Source: Pedobacter sp. MC2016-14
GTDB lineage: Bacteria; Bacteroidota; Bacteroidia; Sphingobacteriales; Sphingobacteriaceae
DNA length: 64,000 nt
Direction of reading: 5' to 3'
NCBI RefSeq assembly: GCF_020991475.1
Contig: NZ_JAJMPA010000002.1
Coordinates: forward strand, 496,001-560,000
This document shows, one piece after another, positions 58,882-64,000 of the stretch. Each line of letters begins with the position of its first letter. The stretch's first letter is position 1. The notes under the pieces are model-generated. The model ran no database searches. It worked only from the letters and a program-made list of their open reading frames with translations, and had not been told where the DNA came from. Position numbers and translations under genes: made by a program.

Positions 58882-59702
58882 AGGTTGAGCGCTAATAAAT
58901 TTGTGTAATATTGGGTCGGCATATCATCTAGCAAGCTTAAATCCAGACCGGTGTATTCCGGCGTATTCAGACTGATTTTTTCAAAATACTTGCTGATTAC
59001 ATTATGGTTTGAATCTTCATTGTGAATAATACCACTAAGGTAAACATTGCAAAGGCTTTGATCTACCTGCAATTGCTGACAGATCAGCAAAAGGTAGTAA
59101 TTGAACTCTTCGCTGTTTTCAATTTCAAATGCATTGTAAAAAACCAGTTTTTGGTCTGCTGTATATACAGCTTGAAAAGAACCTGCAGTAAAGTCTAAGA
59201 ACAAGCTATTGCCGCTGAAGGTACGGTTTAAGGCAAGGGTAGGTGCAAGGTGATCATAACGCTTAGCGCTTTCAAGACAAGCATTTAAATTTTCTTCTAT
59301 AAACTGACGAAATGTGAATATAGATTTAAAGCCAAAAGAGGTATGGGGCTGTACGTAAATGTTGGCAGAAGACTCTTCTGCGAAATATCTGGTATAGCTG
59401 TTTATTGTGCTGATATCAAAGATTTCATTTGGTATAGCTATAGAATTTACAGTATATACCGAGATCTTGATGTTGGCAAAAGGCAATTGTAAATATTGAT
59501 CTTCTTTAAGTGCTGTGGCCATATTGCGGGCAACATCAACACATTCTTGCTGGTCGTAAACCAGAAGCAGCTTTTTACTGGCAGGATGAATAATGGCGTA
59601 GCTGAAGCTATCTAAGCTTGCCTTTACTAGTAAAGTGCAAGCGGAGGTCGCATTTTGGTCAAATTCCGGGTCTACCAGTAAGATGCTTTTTTTATTGATC
59701 AT
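58872..59702 (-). CDS. DUF3822 family protein
   Basis: A 276-residue cytoplasmic protein of a Bacteroidetes family. It is predicted to have an actin/hexokinase-like ATPase fold because of the repeated beta-alpha pattern (LFLDFTAGSFQAVYTADQKL, KSILLVDPEF), but no ATP-binding motif is exact. Function unknown. The gene starts 27 bases after a TAATTTTG promoter element and overlaps rsmD by 10 bases, in operon with rsmD and coaD. Confidence 0.82.
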   Translation of the reverse strand: MINKKSILLVDPEFDQNATSACTLLVKASLDSFSYAIIHPASKKLLLVYDQQECVDVARNMATALKEDQYLQLPFANIKISVYTVNSIAIPNEIFDISTINSYTRYFAEESSANIYVQPHTSFGFKSIFTFRQFIEENLNACLESAKRYDHLAPTLALNRTFSGNSLFLDFTAGSFQAVYTADQKLVFYNAFEIENSEEFNYYLLLICQQLQVDQSLCNVYLSGIIHNEDSNHNVISKYFEKISLNTPEYTGLDLSLLDDMPTQYYTNLLALNLCE

Positions 59703-59729
59703 GTATTTCTTATAATCAGGTTATCTTAG

Positions 59730-59737
59730 CAAAATTA
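59730..59737 (-). promoter_or_regulatory. -7 promoter element of the DUF3822-rsmD-coaD operon
   Basis: The minus strand reads TAATTTTG, a full TANNTTTG match, ending 27 bases before the ATG at 59702. Confidence 0.5.
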
Positions 59738-59776
59738 ATTCTTTTTTCTATAACCACACCATAGCATATTTGTAAA

Positions 59777-61210
59777 ATGGATAAAGCCGAACTAATTGCC
59801 TCTTCGTACCCTTTTAAGCCAACGGCAGAGCAGCTGGTGTTTTGTACTAAAGTTGCAGGGTTTTTAGCTGCTGAATTGGATGATGCCTGCTTTATATTAA
59901 GGGGCTATGCGGGAACTGGGAAAACTACTTCTGTAGCAGCGCTGGTTAAATCACTTAACCGGTTTAAGTTGAGGGCAACTTTACTGGCCCCTACAGGGAG
60001 GGCGGCTAAAGTGATGGGCAATTATACAGGCAGAACAGCATTAACCATCCATAAAAAAATCTACAGAAAGCGGGTGGCTGCCGCTATAGATATGTCTTTT
60101 CAGCTGGCGCCAAACCTGGCAGAACATACTTTGTTTATTGTTGATGAGGCATCTATGATTGCTGATGAGTGGAACACGCAAAGTGGATCTTCTTTTTTGA
60201 AAGACTTGTTAGAATTTATATACAATGGCAAGAACTGTGGGGTAATCTTTGTAGGTGATACAGCACAATTGCCTCCGGTTGGTAGTATAGATAGTCCGGC
60301 TTTAAATAAAAGCTATTTACAGGATAACTTTGGTCTGAGGGTTACAGAGGTAGAATTAAAAGAGGTGGTGCGCCAGGAAAAAAAATCAGGCATACTGGCC
60401 AATGCTACGATGCTTCGGAAAATGATTCATGCGCATGAACAGGACGAAATGCCGATTCCTAAATTTAAGACCAAAGGTTATAAGGATATTTTTAGAATGA
60501 CGGGTGTAAAACTTGTTGAAGGGCTGGAATATGCTTATGGTAAGTTTGATATAGAAAATACCTTAATGGTTTGCCGGTCTAACAAATCTGCGAATGTATA
60601 CAACCAGCAAATACGCAGCCGCTTGTTGTACCGTGAGGAAGAGTTGACTGGTGGTGACCAGATTATGGTGGTGCGCAACAATTATTTCTGGCTGCCCGAT
60701 AATGAATCTACTTCTTTTATTGCCAATGGGGATATGGCCAGAATAACACGGGTAAGAAATGTTGAGGAACGTTATGGTTTTAGGTTTAGTGAGGTGCAAA
60801 TGGAGTTCTTGGATTATCCAGATGCAGGTGCAATTACCTGCAAGGTGATGCTGGATACTTTACAAGCAGAAAGTCCTAATCTTTCTTATGAGGAAAGTAA
60901 GAAATTATTTGAAGGCCTTTCTTTGGATTATGAACACATTACCAATAAAAGAGAGCGTTTAAATGCCATAAAAGATGATCCTTATTATAATGCGTTGCAA
61001 ATTAAATTTGCCTACGCAGTAACCTGCCACAAAGCGCAGGGCGGACAATGGGATGCTGTGTTTGTTGATCAGGGTTACCTGACGGATGAAATGATAGACC
61101 TTGACTTTTTACGCTGGTTATATACAGCAGTAACAAGGGCAAAAAGTGAACTATTCCTGGTTAACTTTGCACAAACCCTTTTTACAGAGCCGCTTGAAGA
61201 TCAATATTAA
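59777..61210 (+). CDS. RecD-like AAA ATPase / superfamily 1 helicase
   Basis: A 477-residue helicase-like protein. Walker A is RGYAGTGKTTS (about 43-53), Walker B TLFIVDEASMI, then VFVGDTAQLPPVGS, the LKEVVRQ motif, and the C-terminal UvrD-type motifs CHKAQGGQWDAVFVDQG and YTAVTRAKSELF. No N-terminal RecD domain and no nuclease domain are present. It is a stand-alone SF1B-like helicase common in Bacteroidetes; a partner for RecB/RecC is not visible. A CATATTTG element (one mismatch to TANNTTTG) ends 4 bases before the ATG, so it may be leaderless. Confidence 0.88.
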   Translation: MDKAELIASSYPFKPTAEQLVFCTKVAGFLAAELDDACFILRGYAGTGKTTSVAALVKSLNRFKLRATLLAPTGRAAKVMGNYTGRTALTIHKKIYRKRVAAAIDMSFQLAPNLAEHTLFIVDEASMIADEWNTQSGSSFLKDLLEFIYNGKNCGVIFVGDTAQLPPVGSIDSPALNKSYLQDNFGLRVTEVELKEVVRQEKKSGILANATMLRKMIHAHEQDEMPIPKFKTKGYKDIFRMTGVKLVEGLEYAYGKFDIENTLMVCRSNKSANVYNQQIRSRLLYREEELTGGDQIMVVRNNYFWLPDNESTSFIANGDMARITRVRNVEERYGFRFSEVQMEFLDYPDAGAITCKVMLDTLQAESPNLSYEESKKLFEGLSLDYEHITNKRERLNAIKDDPYYNALQIKFAYAVTCHKAQGGQWDAVFVDQGYLTDEMIDLDFLRWLYTAVTRAKSELFLVNFAQTLFTEPLEDQY

Positions 61211-61214
61211 CTTA

Positions 61215-61240
61215 TAAAAAAACAGCGCCGAATGGCGCTG
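61215..61240 (-). terminator. Terminator of the TonB-receptor/DUF4249 operon
   Basis: Stem CAGCGCC / GGCGCTG with loop GAAT (61223-61240). On the minus strand a run of eight T's follows (61222-61215). It ends transcripts from 61246. Confidence 0.8.
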
Positions 61241-61245
61241 CTGTA

Positions 61246-62049
61246 CTATTTTAATGTAATGTTTGCTTTGGCCAGGGTATGCGCACTAAAGTATCCCAAT
61301 GCGCCATTATTGATGTTTGAAGGCGGATTGCCAGGGGTTACCCCACCGCCAGGCCCGTTTTGGGTTTGCTGACTTAAAGTGCTCCAGTAGGTAAAAATAT
61401 TTTTATCAATGCATTGCATCTCTACATCTGCTTTATCACCTATGGCCAGCTCTTTGTTATCGTCTTCACTATAAAATAAAATGCTGGTTACTTCATTACC
61501 ATCAGTAAAACGATCGTTTTCTGTAAATACTTGTTTGGTTTGTATGCCATTCACTTTTAAAATGAAACGGTACTGGTTCGCAACTGCCACCGGGTCTTTA
61601 TAATGAACTTGGACTTGTTTGTTATCATCTCCACCAAACGTAATGTTTTTTATACTTAGGGAATCGATGGCTACCGGCTGGGGCATGGTAGAAAGAGCTT
61701 TGTAGATTGTGTTTTTTACAGATACATTCATGGTATAGGTACGGCCGCTTTCTCCCTTCAATGCAGCTATGGTGTAAATTCCAGGACTACTTTCTGTATA
61801 AGTATAGGAATGGCCGGCGTCATCGGTAACATTTACAATGGCACCGGTAACTGCGGGGTAGATATTGCTGGAGGTGTAAGGAACAGATTCCGTAATTTTA
61901 ATGGTTTGGGTACCCAGCTGATCTGTCAGGCTCCCTTCAATTACCAATACGCTTGCCGGAGTATCCAGTTTTACATCAATAACCTTTTCGCAGGCACTTA
62001 GAGAGATAGCGATGATGATGAAGCAAAAGAATTTGATATAATTGAGCAT
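61246..62049 (-). CDS. DUF4249 lipoprotein, TonB-receptor partner
   Basis: A 267-residue lipoprotein: signal peptide with lipobox ISLSAC (C20), then immunoglobulin-like beta domains (KVIDVKLDTPASVLVIEGSL, TGAIVNVTDDAGHSYTY). DUF4249 proteins are encoded behind SusC-like receptors in Bacteroidetes and are thought to act as surface partners, though the nutrient is unknown. It starts 5 bases after the stop of the receptor gene, so they are co-transcribed. Confidence 0.88.
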   Translation of the reverse strand: MLNYIKFFCFIIIAISLSACEKVIDVKLDTPASVLVIEGSLTDQLGTQTIKITESVPYTSSNIYPAVTGAIVNVTDDAGHSYTYTESSPGIYTIAALKGESGRTYTMNVSVKNTIYKALSTMPQPVAIDSLSIKNITFGGDDNKQVQVHYKDPVAVANQYRFILKVNGIQTKQVFTENDRFTDGNEVTSILFYSEDDNKELAIGDKADVEMQCIDKNIFTYWSTLSQQTQNGPGGGVTPGNPPSNINNGALGYFSAHTLAKANITLK

Positions 62050-62054
62050 GGCTG

Positions 62055-64000
62055 TTAAAATTTGAAGTTATAAGTTACTGAGGGAATGATACCGAATAAG
62101 CTGATCTGTACAGCTTCAGTTTGTGATGGGTCATCCTTTTTGTCGCGGAACTGAATGGCATAAGGATTTTGCCTGTTTAAAGCATTGTACAATCCAAAGC
62201 TCCAGCTGGAGCGGTATTTCTTTGTTTCTTTTGCTTTTAGCGTAGCGCTAACATCCAGGCGGGAAGTATAAGGCATTCTGCTGGCATTTCTTGCGGTGTA
62301 GTAGTAGGTGGTAAGGCCACCGATGTTATATTTTCCGGCCGGATAGGTTACTGCATTTCCGGTACTGTAGATGTAGTTGGCTGAGAAAGTCCAGCGTGGG
62401 CTTACGTTATAAATTCCCACCAGAGAGAGGTCATGCGTACGATCTTGTCTGGCCGGAAAATAGTTGCCATTGTTAATGCCCTCAAATTTACGCTCCGTTT
62501 TTGCCAGCGTATAACTGATCCATCCGGTAAGCTTGCCTCTTGTTTTTTTAGCATACAATTCCAATCCATAAGCGCGGCCTATTCCATATAGCAATTCAGA
62601 TTCTACTTCATCATTAGCAATAAGTTCGGCCCCATCTTTATAGTCTATTTGATTTTGCAGCCACTTGTAATAAACTTCTGCAGAAAATTCAAATGCATTG
62701 TCTTTTGCATTTTTAAAATATCCTAAAGCCACCTGATCTGCAAGTTCTGGTTTAATGTTGTTGCTGCTCATTACATATTGATCTGTTGGTGAGCTGGTGT
62801 TGGCATTGGTTAAGATGTGGATATTTTGAGTATTGCGGTTGTAAGCGGCCTTAATGGAGTTTTCATCGTTTAAGCTATAGCTAAAAGACACACGCGGCTC
62901 TGGATAAAGGTATGTTTTTGCTGGCCCTGGGTTAAGCAGAGAGAACGAACTGAGCCTAAGACCGTACAAAACGTTTAATTTTTCTGTTAGTGTCCATTCA
63001 TCAGAGACATAAGCGGCAAGTTCAAGTCCGTTTCGTTTTCGTAGTGACAAGGGGTTGAAGGAAGAATTGCCGGCAGTAGTAATATCTGAAGGTGCTATCT
63101 GGTGATGGGTTGCCTGCATACCAAACCGTATAATGTGGTTTTTAGCGTAATATTGCAGGTCTTCTTTGATGTTGAAATCACGAATCAGGGAAGTTATCCT
63201 GGCATTGTTGTCATCGCTTAGTAACTCAATAGCATAACTGTATTTATTGAAAATAAAGGAAGTATTGGAAAAAAGCTTATCATTAAATACGTGATTTAGC
63301 CTAACTGTAGCGGTTGTATTACCCCAGTCGTTGGCAAAAAGGTCTTTGATGCCTATGTTGTCCTGCCCAAAATACCCAGACAGATAAAGCGTATTTTTAT
63401 CATCAAATTTGTAATTTATTTTTGCGTTAATGTCGTAGAAATTGAGCGTATTTCCTTTAATTGAAGAATCTGGTGAAGCTTTAAGCAGCAAATCTATGTA
63501 GGTACGGCGGGCGCTAAACATAAATGAACTTTTATTCTTTACTATTGGGCCTTCTGCTTTAATGCGGGAAGAAATCAATCCAATGCCACCTTCAAATGCA
63601 TACTCTTTATCGTTACCATCCTGCATTTTAACGTCAAGCACCGAAGATAATCTTCCACCGTATTGTGCTGGCATCCCACCCTTATAGAGACTTACATCTT
63701 TAATGGCATCTGCGTTAAAAGTAGAGAAAAACCCAAGTAAATGCGATGAATTGTATACAATAGCTTCATCAAGAAGAATAAGGTTCTGATCGGCTGCACC
63801 ACCACGTACAAAAAATCCTGTACTTCCTTCACCACCTGATTTAACGCCGGGTAGTAGCTGAATGGTTTTAAGTACGTCTTTTTCTCCAAACAATACGGGC
63901 ACATTGTTTAAATCCTGCATGTTAAGTTTATCCAGACCCATTTGCGGACTGCGTACATTTTCATTTTTACGGTCGCTGGACCTAATTACTACTTCTTCTA
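62055..64000 (-). CDS. TonB-dependent receptor (SusC/FepA-like), partial at 5' end
   Basis: The frame is open at the right edge: codons upstream of 63941 continue (EEVVIRSSDRKNENVRSPQM), so the start lies outside the window. At least 648 residues are seen. The plug domain includes VLKTIQLLPGVKSGGEGSTG, FFVRGGAADQNLILLDEAI and the YKGGMPAQYGGRLSSVLDVK stretch; the barrel shows alternating strands (NTLYLSGYFGQDNIGI, RWTFSANYIYSTGNAVTYPA) and ends ...VTYNFKF with a terminal aromatic. The nutrient is unknown. It is co-transcribed with the DUF4249 lipoprotein 5 bases downstream, and the terminator lies at 61215-61240. Confidence 0.92.
   Translation of the reverse strand, partial: EEVVIRSSDRKNENVRSPQMGLDKLNMQDLNNVPVLFGEKDVLKTIQLLPGVKSGGEGSTGFFVRGGAADQNLILLDEAIVYNSSHLLGFFSTFNADAIKDVSLYKGGMPAQYGGRLSSVLDVKMQDGNDKEYAFEGGIGLISSRIKAEGPIVKNKSSFMFSARRTYIDLLLKASPDSSIKGNTLNFYDINAKINYKFDDKNTLYLSGYFGQDNIGIKDLFANDWGNTTATVRLNHVFNDKLFSNTSFIFNKYSYAIELLSDDNNARITSLIRDFNIKEDLQYYAKNHIIRFGMQATHHQIAPSDITTAGNSSFNPLSLRKRNGLELAAYVSDEWTLTEKLNVLYGLRLSSFSLLNPGPAKTYLYPEPRVSFSYSLNDENSIKAAYNRNTQNIHILTNANTSSPTDQYVMSSNNIKPELADQVALGYFKNAKDNAFEFSAEVYYKWLQNQIDYKDGAELIANDEVESELLYGIGRAYGLELYAKKTRGKLTGWISYTLAKTERKFEGINNGNYFPARQDRTHDLSLVGIYNVSPRWTFSANYIYSTGNAVTYPAGKYNIGGLTTYYYTARNASRMPYTSRLDVSATLKAKETKKYRSSWSFGLYNALNRQNPYAIQFRDKKDDPSQTEAVQISLFGIIPSVTYNFKF

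Noticed and set aside
1-64000. tRNA, rRNA, CRISPR arrays, insertion sequences, prophage or integrative elements
   Set aside because: I read the intergenic regions and saw no cloverleaf-like sequence, no regular spacer-repeat arrays, no transposase frames and no direct-repeat-flanked inserts. A tRNA or small RNA could still be missed by eye.

Overview
The window is a gene-dense stretch of chromosome from a member of the Bacteroidota, most likely a Sphingobacteriaceae species close to Pedobacter. The evidence is phylum-typical families (DUF4290, DUF3822, DUF4249, a SusC-like TonB-dependent receptor, a type IX secretion sorting domain), promoters of the TANNTTTG type, and a general lack of Shine-Dalgarno sequences. 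It is mostly conserved housekeeping DNA. I see no rRNA, no tRNA, no CRISPR array, no insertion sequence, no phage module and no classical defence island.

Layout. 1-3.6 kb: partial lptG behind tgt (minus), then a family 2 glycosyltransferase and rsmG (plus). 3.7-11.9 kb: dprA and a cystathionine beta-synthase (plus) facing a minus-strand block of murA, DUF4290, the UvrD/PcrA helicase and a secreted SGNH hydrolase. 12-22.3 kb: M20 dipeptidase, GH25 lysozyme, dipeptide epimerase, a YyaL-type thioredoxin-fold protein, slyD, an ABC-F ATPase, nitroreductase, a GreA/GreB-like protein and a polysaccharide deacetylase lipoprotein. 22.3-30.7 kb: an S9 peptidase, an outer membrane barrel, and a carbohydrate module made of a GH130 phosphorylase facing two GT4 glycosyltransferases, one fused to a large helical domain. 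31-40 kb: B12-dependent ribonucleotide reductase, a FUSC-type membrane protein, efp, a truncated hemoglobin, a pentapeptide-repeat protein and msrA. 40-50 kb: two MFS transporters, an AraC-Ogt fusion, OsmC, an unknown acidic protein, a candidate small RNA, an NAD-binding oxidoreductase, nudK, RidA, a Crp-like regulator, lipoproteins, a barrel protein and DUF805. 50-57 kb: a NUMOD1-repeat protein, clpB, and an ArsR/Old Yellow Enzyme pair. 56-64 kb: a compact knot of pyrE, a Nudix gene, coaD, rsmD and DUF3822, then a RecD-like helicase and a DUF4249 lipoprotein behind a TonB-dependent receptor that runs off the right edge.

Genes that probably work together are peptidoglycan functions (murA, GH25, the dipeptide epimerase for murein peptide recycling, the deacetylase), redox and stress functions (msrA, OsmC, nitroreductase, Old Yellow Enzyme, hemoglobin), and the GH130/GT4 module, which looks like a make-and-recover system for a beta-mannoside or a related glycan. 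Many starts are predicted to be leaderless, because a TANNTTTG element ends only 3-5 bases before the start codon.

The best candidates for something undescribed are the GH130/GT4/GT4-fusion module (25.9-30.7 kb), a promoter-plus-terminator unit of about 55 nt with no gene in it (44.96-45.05 kb), a free-standing triple NUMOD1-like protein (50.0-50.8 kb), and the pyrE/Nudix/coaD knot in which start codons and stop codons on opposite strands overlap. Nothing here is unambiguous proof of a new system.
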